The notes under the pieces were generated by a model. It was not told where the DNA came from, made no database searches, and saw only the letters and a list, made by a program, of their open reading frames with translations. Below are positions 1 through 11,551 of a stretch of DNA of 64,000 nt, piece by piece. Source of the stretch: Enoplolaimus lenunculus. Lineage: Eukaryota; Nematoda; Enoplea; Enoplida; Thoracostomopsidae. The stretch is taken from positions 45,497-109,496 of the forward strand of contig JASANG010002329.1 in NCBI GenBank assembly GCA_030248215.1. The letters run 5' to 3'. Each line of letters opens with the position of its first letter. Position 1 is the stretch's first letter. Position numbers and translations under genes: made by a program.

Positions 1-564
1 AAAGTCCAAATATTTTTTCTTGCTCGCTACGTTCGCTTTGAATAAATTTTCAATGAAACTATATCCTCCCGAAACGACATTTTGGCTGTGACCATGGTCA
101 CCAGTATAATATATAAATATATATATGTATATATATAACCTATTGTATTGTCTTTCGTTTCTTTCGGTTTCAGGGTTCGCTGTGTGTTTATGCCAGGTTT
201 TTTTGTTCCCGATGAGTTATTATAATTATTAGAGATGGACGTTAAACTGAGTGGCAAAAAATAGCTGCGCAAATAATATATTGCAGTGTAGAGTTTTGCG
301 TAGTTTTATGAGTTCTGTGTGGTCTATTGTTATGAGTTGTGTACTTAGAGTAATTGGTGCCTTTTTTTTATCGGTTTCATATTTGCCCGGTTGGTTTGTT
401 GGAAGAACTCGCGTAATACTGTAGTAGTTTGTGTTTGTATTCATGGTTTTTTTTATATCTGTACTTTGTATTCTCAAACGGTTGTAGCACTGTTCACGTG
501 TTGGCGATTGGTTTTCATGTAAATTAATATCTATTCTGTTTTCCAGTTTCTATTTTTAAATTCC
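1..564. other. AT-rich non-coding, no feature recognised
   Basis: Contains a short TATA-rich run (about 98-137). Short minus-strand open frames here have no family features. Confidence 0.5.
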
Positions 565-722
565 AGCCAATGTATAACAGCACAGGCACGGAGCAGTAGT
601 ATAAACATATTTTGAAGCCTAAACCTTAAACCTAAACCTAAATCGAGCGAAAAATTAGTGTAACGCTTAAGCTTACTCTATCTCAGTCCCACAGGAAAAC
701 GTTGCGCCAGTTTATATGGGTC
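565..722 (+). mobile_element. Family A hAT-like MITE, copy 1 (TTAGGC-bearing)
   Basis: Begins CCAATGTATAACAGCACAGG and ends near GCGCCAGTTTATATGGG, degenerate versions of the family ends. It is bracketed by a perfect 8-bp direct repeat TAAATTCC (557-564 and 723-730). The interior has degenerate CCTAAA hexamers. Confidence 0.75.
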
Positions 723-730
723 TAAATTCC

Positions 731-1477
731 AATGAGTCGCGCACAATAGTCAGGTATGGATTCAACGCAAAGCTGTAGTGGTTTAAGTATTAATTGATTT
801 CTACTTTTTATGCATGGATTATTTCTAAAATAACATCAGCCAACATATTTTGAAATTTCAGTATTAGACGCTTAACCCCCAAACAAATTTTATAATAACA
901 GCCAAATTGGGTATTTTCACACTGTATTACTTGTTATCAAAGTTGCTGTTTTTATTCAAAATTAATTTTCGTATTTCACGTTTAGTATTAATAAATCGCA
1001 TGTCTTTTATGTTATCCAAAATCATATTTCACTAAATGTGATATAATCACCAAAACATTTGTGTATTACTTCCGTTTCCAACGTCATTGCAGTAAATCTG
1101 TGCAATTTCTGACGGAAGCCTTTAGCGACGGCTTTTGGCAAGCCAAACTCCAATATTTTGGTTTTAAATCGATATCGCGGACCCATAATTTGGGTGTCGC
1201 TTTTTGCACTCGACAATGTTAGTGTTGATTATTCACTAATGTATAGTTGTACAGCTGTGAGATACTTCTTCCGCGTTTAAGCTCATGGATAATAATTTTC
1301 AACATGTACCTCATTCCAATACAATGATGAACAGTAAACTATTCGTGTCCATAAAGTTTCTGGTATTTTTCTAGTGCTAATGAGCTCATCACATATTTTG
1401 TGCGTTCTAAGTTCAAATCAAGTTATCATCGAAACCCATCATCAATAATATATATTTATATATAGATATATAAATAA

Positions 1478-1480
<3 letters not shown>
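731..1480. other. Non-coding, nothing recognised
   Basis: AT-rich sequence without a supportable exon, RNA or element. Confidence 0.5.

Positions 1481-1556
<76 letters not shown>
1481..1556. repeat. (TA)n microsatellite
   Basis: About 38 uninterrupted TA dinucleotides, with a less regular TATA-rich lead-in from about 1448. The open frame over it (Ile-Tyr repeats) is an artefact. Confidence 0.95.
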
Positions 1557-1559
<3 letters not shown>

Positions 1560-3717
1560 CATATTAGCTACTGACGACAAAGTTCGTAAGATTGTGTATG
1601 GTTCGTGAGTCCAAACCCAAATGACATTAATATTTTCTGTTGAAGTTCGACCAAAGCTCGCACACAGCCAATTTGATGAAAGCTTTTTTCGCATTACAGA
1701 TCAAGATTTAATAATTTAAATTTTATTGAAATTGATTTTGGAGCCTAAAAGTTAAGCGGTAGCATTAGCTGAAGTAGTTTGAGAAACAATTCACAGTCGA
1801 TGTGAGCAATCTTTGTTAAGTGTAGTTGCACAATTGAATTCGGTCGTCTATTAGCGTTCGGTTATTGTATTTCTGCATATTGTGAAAAACTTGACTAAAG
1901 CATTGCTTTTAGAGATCACTAATGCCAGCGCTCGGCGGCGTAGAGTCCCAGGTTAAGAAGACGGCTTTATACGGTCTTGAATTGAAGAACAGGACCAAGT
2001 TAAAAAGTTTATTGCAACATAAAGTTTCAGTGTTTAAACAGTGAACAAAAGAACATGCATATGTTTTCTCGCTCGCTTAATATCTTGTTAAATATTCTTC
2101 GCTGTATAGACTAAATTGTGGAACGTTTAGTTGTCATACACATAGTATTCTACTGTTTAGTTGCCTTAGACACACTCAAAATTAAAGTTTTAAACTGAAA
2201 GATGACAGTGTGTCGGTATTCTCGCACATTTTACTCGCAATATTTTTCAGCCGGGTTTAGCCAACTTCGAAGTTCAAACACTGAAAAAATCTCTAAACCA
2301 AGACTGGCAAAGAACCCAAAGTTTTGTTTGCAGCCTTACGAACCGTTTTGGTAAAGGCAACCTTTGAATTCAACGGTAATATATTGAAATCTGTTTGGTA
2401 TGGTGTCACGTCTTACAATCGTATATACTTAATAAAAACTATTTCAGCTTTATTTGCAAAGTTACAAGCATTTCATGCACCAGGTTAAACATTTTTTCGC
2501 AACTGTTTCAACAGAAAAGATTGCAGTGTTGATTTTCGCTGGCAAAGTTAAGTTAATCTTAACCAGAGTACGGAACTGAGATTAAACTTCTTCCCTGAGT
2601 TTTTTTTATCGTTCAGCCAATTCCTGTAACCAGCCCAACCAATAGGAAGGTGACAACAAACTCCACAAAGACTTAGGTATACAAAAATTTGGAAAAAATA
2701 AACCAATCGAAATTGTTTTGGTAGGCAGTTACTCGTTCCAGCTTTAACTCCTTCCCTTTAGGCTACGGGTCAGCTACAAACACGAACGTTTGTTAATATC
2801 CTTCAGTTAGCAAAGTAACACACGCAGAGAAAGTCGGTCTCCGACTCCTAATAACCCATTAATTGAGACAAATTAGTCCAGTATTGCATCCATAAATTGA
2901 TTCGATTTTTTGCACCAATTTCGTTCGTCGTTCCTATTAATACCAATAAAATGGGACATTTTTCTTTACTGTGTTAATGTGTCGTGTACTTCGGAGTCGC
3001 GTACCCACAAATTTGAATTGGTGGTAGCCGGCAGCTAAAAGAACGATTTATAAAATTGTCTCTGAAATCAGAATTCGCTAACGACTGTTTTCAATTAAGC
3101 AATGTTTTTATCAAGCAAAAGAGCGTTTATATACGAGGAGGGGTGGCTACCCGGTTCCGCCTCTTGTTACGTTTCATATATATAAATATATATGTACATA
3201 TATGTATATTTATGTATATATTTATATATATTATACTATTTTGACGGTTGGATACGGTGTTTGCCAAAGACGCAATAAAGTTCGCCATTTATATCGACGG
3301 AAACGTGGCCGGAAATTAATTAGTATACGGACTACTAAAAGTAGCTTTAGAGTGAGAATACTTGAAAATACTTGTACTTCAGCATTAACACATTTGTAAA
3401 GCATGTTTTGCTTAAACCCTTATTTTAATAAAAAGTGATTTTTTCGAATGGATTTTTAGCTTTATTTTGAATTTAATATATAAAAACAATGAGTATATAA
3501 TTTAAATAAATCTAAAACCTAGGGCCGCAGCAATAGTGGATCCATGAAATTTTCGTTAGTTGTAAAAATCTTAAACTTTTCGGACATTTGAACCCCGCAG
3601 TTTTAAATCTTGACCAATCTGTTGGTTCACCTTCTTAAATATTTCGAATCTACTTCTGGCATTTATCAGGAACTGGCTGCGGGGCTGTCAACAGCGTATA
3701 ATATATATATATGTATT
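1557..3717. other. Non-coding, AT-rich
   Basis: No gene recognised. A TATATA/TATG-rich stretch lies at about 3173-3240. A family K-like motif CGTTCCAGCTTTAA sits near 2735. Confidence 0.5.
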
Positions 3718-3880
3718 TCCTAAAAGCTTAAAGTAACGTGAATAAAGCTTAACCTAATCCAGTAGTATTGAACTAACTTTCTAGATAAACTAAACTAACA
3801 GAGAGGTTTACGCTTGAACTCATTTAAAATTTGAAATATTTTTAGTTAAAGCTAAATTCAATGAATTCTTAGATACTGAT
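3718..3880 (+). mobile_element. Family F element fragment (AAGCTTAAACTAAC-rich)
   Basis: Shares AAAAGCTTAAA, then CTAACTTTCTAGAT and ATGAAYTCTTAGATAC, with the left half of the copy at 26.59 kb. Only half is recognisable. Confidence 0.5.
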
Positions 3881-4459
3881 AAATGTTTATGTATAGATAT
3901 ATATTTATATCTATTTATGTTTCAGACAATGTTACCTTTAATGACTTAACAGTCTCGTCCATTTTAAAGCTTAAATCTGAGCATAATCCTTAGTATAAGG
4001 AGGTAAAAATAAGTCTTAAACTAGGGCCTATACTCTGCAATGCGTATATAACAAATATTACAAGTTAGAGTAAGGTTTTCAACCAGGCAAAATCTTGCAA
4101 TTGCAGGTTTCAAAATTAGCGCACAGGTGTATGGCTAATCGAACGCAAAACCTGCGCTCTATTTCTAAAGTTATCATTTCCTAGTTCGAAAGTTGCTGGA
4201 GCTGTGAAGAACTAACTGGTGATAAGTGCTACACACATTTGAAAATGCGTGCATACAAGCAGAACAAATTGTTTGAATTTCAAGAAATATAGCCTGAAAT
4301 TTAATACAATATGTCTTAATACGAAATACAGGTAATATGTCTTCAAATTTAGACTTTATTTCTGGAAATTTTCACAAATATGGGTCTGAAAACGTATAGA
4401 CCTATAAATAAGTGCGGTGAAATTTTAAGACATTATGACTCGCAAGCCTAAGGTTACTT

Positions 4460-4609
4460 GGCCAATGTTACTTTTAGGGGCATAACAGTAGTTTAAGCGT
4501 ATTTCTAAGCCTAAGCCTAAGCCTAAGCAAAAATATGCAATCTAGAATCTAAACCTACTCTTTTATAGACCAACCAGAAACCTGGACGCCCCTTTAAGGA
4601 ACATGGGCC
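4460..4609 (+). mobile_element. Family A hAT-like MITE, copy 2
   Basis: Ends GGCCAATG and CATGGGCC. Flanked by GGTTACTT / GATTACTT (7 of 8 identical). The interior has four CCTAAG units and AGCAAAAAT as in other copies. Confidence 0.7.
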
Positions 4610-5855
4610 GATTACTTTATAGCTGTCCCGTAAGAAAACAGAACGATCACAAACGTCACACAGGATCCGCAGTTTTATGATTATTATATTGAACACAGCG
4701 TAGTTTAAGCCGGCTACTTTTCGCTAAACAGCTGAAATTAGTTTGACTAAAACAGTTTTAATATCTAAACGAAGTGGCTCACTTAGTTACTTATTTACCT
4801 GAACAGCGGTTCGGCCAGGATTTGATTTTGAGGATACGACCATATGATCTCATCGTAGAGAAATTTTTCAACCTCTTGGATATGGAAGATTATTCTTAGA
4901 GTGTTAAAGCACTCATTTCTGTCTCTCGAGAAACTTAGTGCTGAAATATATCCATCTGCTCATCCTCATGTATACGCCCCGGTACCTGAGCGAAGCTTAG
5001 GCATCATTTTCGGAAAGTTGAGAGACCTGTGAGTGTGTGTGTGCAGTTTTAATATAAGGTTTCGTCTTTGTGTGACTTTCGGCTAGAATTACTATTTTGA
5101 TGAATATAACCTAGTTTTCGCAGCTTAATTGATATGCGAGTTGCGTATATAACCTATGGTTTTGGTTTAGCTAGTGCTTGCTATTGCTTTTTTACTTCGA
5201 GGTGAGCGGTGAGTCGCTACTATTGCCGAACAAGCCCGCAGCCAGCCCACATGGCTGTAGAAAGGCTGAAAACTTTTAAGAACGGTATACAAGGTTTTGC
5301 AGTAGTTTGCAAGCAAATTTGAAACATTTCCTTGGGGTGAAAATTTTTTTAGAAGGTGCCTGAACCTTCCGGCATTCCTCGGAACATGTAAAGATGGATC
5401 TTCACAACTGGAAGGTATGTGCAATCAGCATTTTCAAATCCCTCTAGCTCAGGCCTTCGCCAATGGTCATTCGAATCTTCTGTAATTGAAAAAGATTTCC
5501 TAATTTTCTATCGCACACCCGTAGACCAGGCACCACCCCATAAATATTTTACTGTTCACCCTTAGAAAAGTTTGCACCGCTTTTATAGTGAAAAAACGTT
5601 CCACTTTTACTATCTTTAAATTGAAGCGACATTCTGTCACGCCTTGCCGATATAGAAATTTTCCAGCCTTGCAAATGTAAAAATGTCAAGGAAATTTACA
5701 AACCATCAGAACGTTAATACCAAGTATGGATCTGTCTCGACACGGTGCCGCAACTGCCCTGAAGCGAGGCTCATGTACACTCCGCCACATTTACGCTTAG
5801 GTTTAGGCTGAAGTTTAAAAAACACTTATTACCTAAGCCTATGTCAAGGCACAAT
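4610..5855. other. Non-coding, nothing recognised
   Basis: No exon or element could be supported. Confidence 0.45.
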
Positions 5856-6008
5856 CGGACCCATAGCCAAGAGGGGCCAGGCGGGCTTAGCCACCCCCCT
5901 GTAAATTTTTGGGCCCCCAACCTTGCTTGTAACTCATTGAAAACCCTTGAATGCCCCTCCTGAAAATTTTTTAGATCCCTCTAGCAAGGTGAGCTTGCTA
6001 CGGGCCCG
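5856..6008 (-). mobile_element. Family C hAT-like MITE, copy 1
   Basis: Ends CGGACCCATAGCC and GCTACGGGCCCG. Flanking 8-mers GGCACAAT / AGCACAAT. The interior shows the family landmark AACCTTGCTTGTAACTCATT. Confidence 0.75.
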
Positions 6009-6071
6009 AGCACAATGCACAATTTGTTAATATTTAATCGGAATATTTTTGCTTCTAAATATTTGAATAAA

Positions 6072-6430
6072 TGTGCACAAGACGTGAGAGTTCACTCGGG
6101 TTCGAGCGTCACAAGTGGTGATAATAAACGCTTGCCATCCAAGAGACTAACGTTCAAATCCTAGCTGGAAAATATGTTGCTGAAGAAATTGAAAATATTT
6201 ATGCATGAAACTGTAAAGTGTTTTTCTATTTAAGCTAAAAATACTTGAAGTAAACAACCTGTTTAGGAGCTGATGAGTTGCGGTATTATATTTTCCACTC
6301 TTCACCGATGCTCTATTGTAAACAACCCTGCTAAAAACCCTTGCTCGGCTTGGGAGACAGAACAGCAATCCGTGCTCCTGGTTTAGATTGCGGCTGACCA
6401 CTTGTACCATGGATATATTTTTTAATGTTT
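6072..6430 (+). mobile_element. Family D tRNA-like element, copy 1
   Basis: Contains GACGTGAGAG, a degraded A-box region (AAGTGGTGAT) and a clear B-box GTTCAAATCC at 6152-6161 in family order. Ends are degraded and boundaries approximate. Confidence 0.5.
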
Positions 6431-6800
6431 ATAACATTTATATGTTAACCTCATGAGAATTCTACGTACGGATAAGACAACCATGTCTGGTCTTTTGTGT
6501 TTCATACCCAGTTGAGCGATAAATTATTTTTTATCTTTTTTTTTGCTTCAAATTTAAAAATACAATAAATTGTTTTTGAAAGCTTTAAGCTCACTGATTA
6601 ATTACGACGTCAGGGAGTAAAGAGAGGAAAGCATACGTGTTTTAATAATTTTAGGATATTTGAATTGTGCGGAAATAACTTTTAATAATTTGATTTAAAT
6701 TATGAAATTTACGTACGCTGGTCTACGCTTTCCTCCAAAACAGTTTACGAAATTTTCGGTTTTTACCAAAATATAGGCTTGGGATTAATGAGCTTAGGAA

Positions 6801-6972
6801 GAGAATTTCAAATTGACTCTCTCGGAAACAGACTTTTTCTAACTACACAAGCTGAGCCAAATTGGACTCCGCCAGAGTCAAATTCGATTCACTGTTGACT
6901 CTGGCAGAGTCAAATTTGACTCAGTTTATGTAGTCAGGAAAAGCCTGTTTCCGAGAGAGTCAATTTGACTCC
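6801..6972. repeat. Long hairpin (about 80-bp stem)
   Basis: The left arm runs from AAATTGACTCTCTCGGAAAC. The right arm runs back through GTTTCCGAGAGAGTCAATTT. The arms pair over about 75-80 bp with few mismatches around a loop of under 20 bases near 6885-6900. TTTGACTC/GAGTCAAA is repeated inside each arm. No other copy was seen. Confidence 0.85.
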
Positions 6973-7055
6973 CCATTTTTTACAGTGTACTCTTCATACT
7001 TCAGGGTTGTTCAGTCCATGTTAGACTTGAAATTATAGAATGACAGCGCAATTAA

Positions 7056-7319
7056 CCCTTTCTCACATGAATATTTTCTATTTCCCCTGAGACCTACTTT
7101 TATGCTAGGATTCGAACTCCGGTGACTGGAGTGGGAGGCGTATACCATCACCACTCAGCTATAGGAGCTTGACGCTCGAGCCCGAGGGGGCTCTCACGTC
7201 TTGTGGTGATTTAGTACTAGGTATACGTTATGCAATTGTTAAACACGGTGCGATACTAAATTATTTAACGTATATATACTGTGATTAGTTGCTTATAGGC
7301 AACTCAATGTGAGAAGGGG
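7056..7319 (-). mobile_element. Family D tRNA-like element, copy 2 (best preserved)
   Basis: Inverted ends CCCTTTCTCACAT / ATGTGAGAAGGGG are flanked on both sides by TTAA (7052-7055 and 7320-7323), as for piggyBac-type insertions. On the minus strand lie an A-box TAGCTGAGTGG (7161-7151) and a B-box GTTCGAATCC (7117-7108), 33 bases apart as in a tRNA gene. Confidence 0.8.
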
Positions 7320-7669
7320 TTAAGCGCTTACTTAGTGATTTCTATATTTCATTGCTTATTCAAAACACGAATGAGCTATATGGTGAGTAAGATAAGCCTG
7401 ACACGCATAGGCACCGCCTGATTTCTAGGTTGGGGCTTGTAAATGGGGTCCAGTACCACAAATAATAAATAAATAAAAAAGCTGTTGCAGTTGCCCCCCT
7501 TACTTGTTCCTGCCGGCACCCATATTGCGTCAAGTGCTGTGTACCACATAATCAATGTTTACTTGCATAATTGACTCATATATTTGATTGTAGAATATTC
7601 TAAGATTTGGGGCATCATATGTTTTTCTAGAGTTTTTCGTTACAGCGCTGAAAATGGCAGGTTATATAT

Positions 7670-7982
7670 ACTCAGAGTGCATTATACTTTTTAACAAGAG
7701 CGTGCAACTCTGCACGTCCCGCATGGTACAAAATGTACCACCGGACGTTGCGTTGTTGACCGATCCCCTTTATTTAGAGGGGGCTCGCTGTCACATGCAA
7801 TACCCCTAACTTAAACCATAGGCGGAGCATTTTTGATGCCGTATACGTACAGTGACATGATTCGCACAATTTATGCCACCTCTTTGATCGGCCAAAAACG
7901 CAACGCGTGCCGGGTACATTCTTTCCTACAGGAAATGTACCAAATTGCACACTCTTGTAAAGATTTGCTATTGACTCTTGGT
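7670..7982 (-). mobile_element. Family E element, copy 1
   Basis: Inner ends CAAGAGCGTGCAAC (7695) and TTGCACACTCTTG (to 7957), with outer arms CAGAGTGCATTATAC and ATTGACTCTTGGTTAT. Carries the family segment GCAACGCGTGCCGGGTACAT. Confidence 0.7.
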
Positions 7983-8121
7983 TATGCTATTAACTTTACA
8001 CGGTGTTAACAGGTATTCGCTGCAAATGCTTCAACGGTAAATTAGCGGTAAACGGAGCTGTCGAAGAAAAGTTATATCTTGAAATGGCTGTTGAAATTAC
8101 GGTTAGTCCACGGTATTTTAA

Positions 8122-8400
8122 TCCATTCTCACATCGCGTACACTGTGAGCAACTTATATAGCAAGCAGTATAGAAGGTGAATTAACCACACAATTTGTAG
8201 CGCATACAGTTACTATGCTCAATACAAAATCTCCTCGAGACATGAGAGCCCCATCTATTCTAAAGCTTGAAGCTCTTTCATAGCTAAGTGGTGATGGTAA
8301 ACGCATCCCAACCGTGAGGATGCTATTTGAATCCTGGTATGAAATATGTTCCATGGCCGTGGTTAGGTGGTTTGAGATTCTCCCGCCGCCAAACCCCAAA
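8122..8400 (+). mobile_element. Family D tRNA-like element, copy 3
   Basis: Left end TCCATTCTCACAT after TTAA (8118-8121). A-box TAGCTAAGTGG at 8281-8291; B-box-like ATTTGAATCC at 8325-8334. The right end is lost or overwritten before the neighbouring family A element. Confidence 0.65.
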
Positions 8401-8456
8401 ATAAAAAAATTAACCCCACCTTGAGAAACCTTGTTGAATTGGGGGACCGTTTCTAG

Positions 8457-8905
8457 GGCCCATGTATAGAACAGGGCCGGAACAGTAGTATAAGCCTATT
8501 ACTAAGCCTAAGCCTAAGCCTAAGCCTAAGCCTCAACCTAAGCCTAAGCCTAAGCCTAAGCCTAAGCGTATGGATGAGCCTATTCCTAAGCCTAAGCCTA
8601 AGCCTAAGCCTAAGCGTATGGATGAGCCTAAGCCTAAGCGTATGGATGAGCCTATTTCTAAGCCTAAGCCTAAGCCTAAGCCTAAGCGTATGGATGAGCC
8701 TATTTCTAAGCCTAAGCCTAAGCCTAAGCCTAAACCTAAGCCTAAGCCTAAACCTAAACCTAAGCCTAAGCGTATGGATGAGCCTATTTCTAAGCCTAAG
8801 CCTAAGCCTAAGCCTAAGCCTAAGCAAAAAAATTAGTCTAAAGCTTAAGCTGACTCTATTATAGCCCCTCAGGAAAACGATCCGGCCCTGTTCTATACAT
8901 GGACC
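8457..8905 (+). mobile_element. Family A hAT-like MITE, copy 3, with long TTAGGC array
   Basis: Ends GGCCCATGTATAGAACAGGG and CCCTGTTCTATACATGG, flanked by GTTTCTAG / GTTTCAAG. The interior is over 300 bp of CCTAAG hexamers, broken into blocks by GTATGGATGAGCCTATT, so there is a higher-order repeat of about 60 bp as well. The open frames over it (Lys-Pro or Leu-Arg repeats) are artefacts. Confidence 0.85.
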
Positions 8906-10388
8906 GTTTCAAGTTCAGCACGTAGAATACTTTTCGCATATTTGTATTGGGAATCTACGGTTCATCTAGCACCCCGAATTAGCTTCGAGACGGAATTTTT
9001 CATTTTATTTTAAAACCCTCTAAGGTATTGCGGATTGAGTAAATGGACGCGGCGAGATTTTTCGTCAATAAAACAATGCAAAGAGAGTGAAAGAACCACA
9101 ATATTGTGTTGACTGTAGTACAAAACGTCACGCGAGCGAAACGAACCAGACGCATGATGTCATTTTGGAATCTAACGTAAATTATTACGCACCTACCAAT
9201 TTTGATATAAAGGGGCCGCAGTCAAAGTCCGCAGCGAAGACTTGTGAACGGGCCTCAGATGACTCGTTCAAAAAATCTTGCGGGAACTGTTGTAAAACTT
9301 GGGTTGGCAGCATATTTTGGGTCCAAAAACAACCCCGACGCTGAGCGACAAAATCAATTTTTTCAACTTCCACTAGATCTTGAAAATTAAAGTTTTTGAG
9401 GTTTTTTGCATACGGACAACCTCTGAGTTCTCGATGTGTTCGCTTGTGGATTTTTTTTAAATTATACAGTTACTACAAAACCAACTCTTAGACTGGAGCC
9501 AAGCGGAACAATAATTTTGTATCAGGATTTAGTGCTAAAGCTGAATCTGGCTCATCGCAAGATTTGATCAGCTATTATTTTACCTCATATTTGATTCTTC
9601 GTTGCTTTATGTACTCGATTTCACTAGGAACACTCTAAACTGAAGTCTGGCACAGCTGTTTAGATACAATAGTTTTTGTTCGATTGCTTCACTCGCAGTG
9701 TGCTTGCCACTATTTCCTACATTGCAACCTGTTTGACCTCGTTCATAACCTTTAGTGTATTAAAGGATTTTAATACTTCTGAGAATTGTTTAAAGTTTGT
9801 CTTCAAATACTATTTCACCCCAAAATCGCCGGATAAACCGGATTATTTTAAATTTTCTTTAATGTTTAAACGGCCCAGGCAGATGTTTACCTCAGGGCTG
9901 GCAGAAACCTTAGTGCGGGCATTGTTGCCTTAAAATTACAGACTATATTTTAGGTTAGTTTCACAGAAAAAATCTTTTAGGAACTCGGCTGGACTTATAA
10001 TTAAGTTGCCGTTAACTAGTCGGGCTACTTTGAAGACATTGTAGACTGTGAAGGCGGCTCGTTGTTAGTTTACAAATAACCAAATTTCCTCACCGGAGTG
10101 TTGTTGGTGTCTTTTTGGCCCCGCAATGCCGCAAAACAAGTTGTTGTTTGTTGCTTAAACTTTTGTACGCCTTGCGAGTCTGAGTTGTTATATTATTGTT
10201 GTTGTAACTTTTTTTTGTATCTTCTCAGTTTTTTGTTCATTTTTTTAACTATAAACAAGCTGAACGCGTACCGAATTTGCCAACCGCAACCGTAGAACCT
10301 ATAGTGCCAGCACAGGAAATACTAGAAATTTGGCTTAAAGAGAGTATTCCTAGCATATAATTTTTTAATTTTTCGGCTGCAGGAGTAA
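8906..10388. other. Non-coding apart from the orphan exon candidate
   Basis: No element or additional exon recognised. Confidence 0.4.
9081..9178 (+). CDS. Orphan exon candidate with a B-box-like zinc motif
   Basis: The frame reads KEPQYCVDCSTKRHASETNQ then THDVILESN and ends at AAC|GTAAAT. C-x2-C-x5-H-x7-H spacing resembles half of a B-box zinc finger. No partner exon was found in the surrounding 15 kb and the acceptor side (GCAAAG or nearby) is poor, so this may be chance or a gene relic. Boundaries are approximate. Confidence 0.2.
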
Positions 10389-10559
10389 GGGTTGCGCTGT
10401 ACTATACTATTTATCACGTCCGGCGCTTGTCCGTCACCCGTACGGCGCCTTCCGTCACTGTCCGTCACCATACGGTATGCTTCGTGAATAACTCGCGTAC
10501 GATACCGCATTGTGACGTACAGTGGCGGACGGCGCCGTACGACTAGTATAGCGCAATCC
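10389..10559. mobile_element. Family B PIF/Harbinger-like MITE, copy 1
   Basis: Starts GGGTTGCGCTGTACTATACT after TAA and ends AGTATAGCGCAATCC before TTA. The GC-rich interior has GTCCGTCAC and matching GTGACG arms. Confidence 0.7.
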
Positions 10560-10719
10560 TTAAGAAGCTCGTATTGGAGACGAAACAGCGACCGATCTTG
10601 TACACTCCTCCAATCTGCACGCTTGGGCTTAGGCTTAGGGTTCTGAAAAGGCATTCCGAAGCTTAGACCTAATCGAAAAATGTGTGCATAAGCGTTTACC
10701 TAAATAACCGTGAGCCTAA

Positions 10720-10853
10720 GGGTGGCGCTATACTTGTCGTGTGGTGCCGTCCGTCACTGTCCGTCATCATACGGTATCGCACCTAAGTAATTCACGCACG
10801 ATATCGCACGGTGATGACCGGCTTTGAACGTTATCAAACGTACAGCGCCACCC
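10720..10853. mobile_element. Family B MITE, copy 2
   Basis: GGGTGGCGCTATACTTGTCG ... TACAGCGCCACCC, with perfect TAA duplications at 10717-10719 and 10854-10856. Confidence 0.85.
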
Positions 10854-11399
10854 TAAGTCAGACTTTTAAATGCGACGGAAAAGTCTACAAAACGCCAAGC
10901 GACCCGCTCTCCCTTCCTCGTAGTTTCCACATCTTCTGTGAAATCACAGCCATTGATGTAAACACGTACGTTGAGGTTCGGTTCGTTTAGAAGAACTCCT
11001 GCCCGCACTATAAACGTTCTTTACTACGTTGACCAAATTATACCAAATCTCTCCATATTCCTTCTGAAAATCTTTCCTTCCCTTCGACTCGAGATGTTCA
11101 GCTGGCGGCAGCCTGACCATAGATGATAATGGATCGCGTTTTCGTATAACAAAGTAACACAGGAAAGCGGACGAAAACAGTTAAAATCAAACCGCTGTGG
11201 GGTCTTTTTTGTTTAGCGAAACATGTTAAGAATGGCAGCCTGTCTGCTAAGCGTACGCCTAAACCCAGGCCTTAGCGTAGCTTAAGCTTATAAACACAAG
11301 CCTAGGCTTAAGCTATGATACTCTGTCTATAAGTCCGTTAGTTACTCGGTGTCTAATGGACAGGCGACTATAATTAACACACACCGTTTTTATAATATG

Positions 11400-11551
11400 C
11401 AGGTCCATAGCCAGATCACCTTGTTATGGGTAAACATTTTTTCAAGAGAGGTATACAAGGGTTTTCGATGACTTACTAGCAAGATTGAAAATTTAACATG
11501 TGGCTCACCAAAGGGACTGAACCCTCGTGTTTTCCTCTGGCTATGGTCCCG
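11400..11551 (+). mobile_element. Family C hAT-like MITE, copy 2
   Basis: CAGGTCCATAGCC ... GGCTATGGTCCCG flanked by ATAATATG / ATGATATG. Confidence 0.75.

Noticed and set aside
7108-7161. Functional tRNA gene
   Set aside because: A- and B-boxes are present but a full cloverleaf with a paired acceptor stem is not evident, and the segment recurs inside a transposon-like element.
8453-8864. Long open frames on both strands
   Set aside because: Hexamer repeats lack stops in several frames; the proteins are Lys-Pro, Leu-Ser or Leu-Arg periodicities of CCTAAG.
8457-8905. Chromosome end or ancient telomere fusion
   Set aside because: The hexamers are bounded by transposon ends and an 8-bp duplication, and the same element recurs elsewhere.
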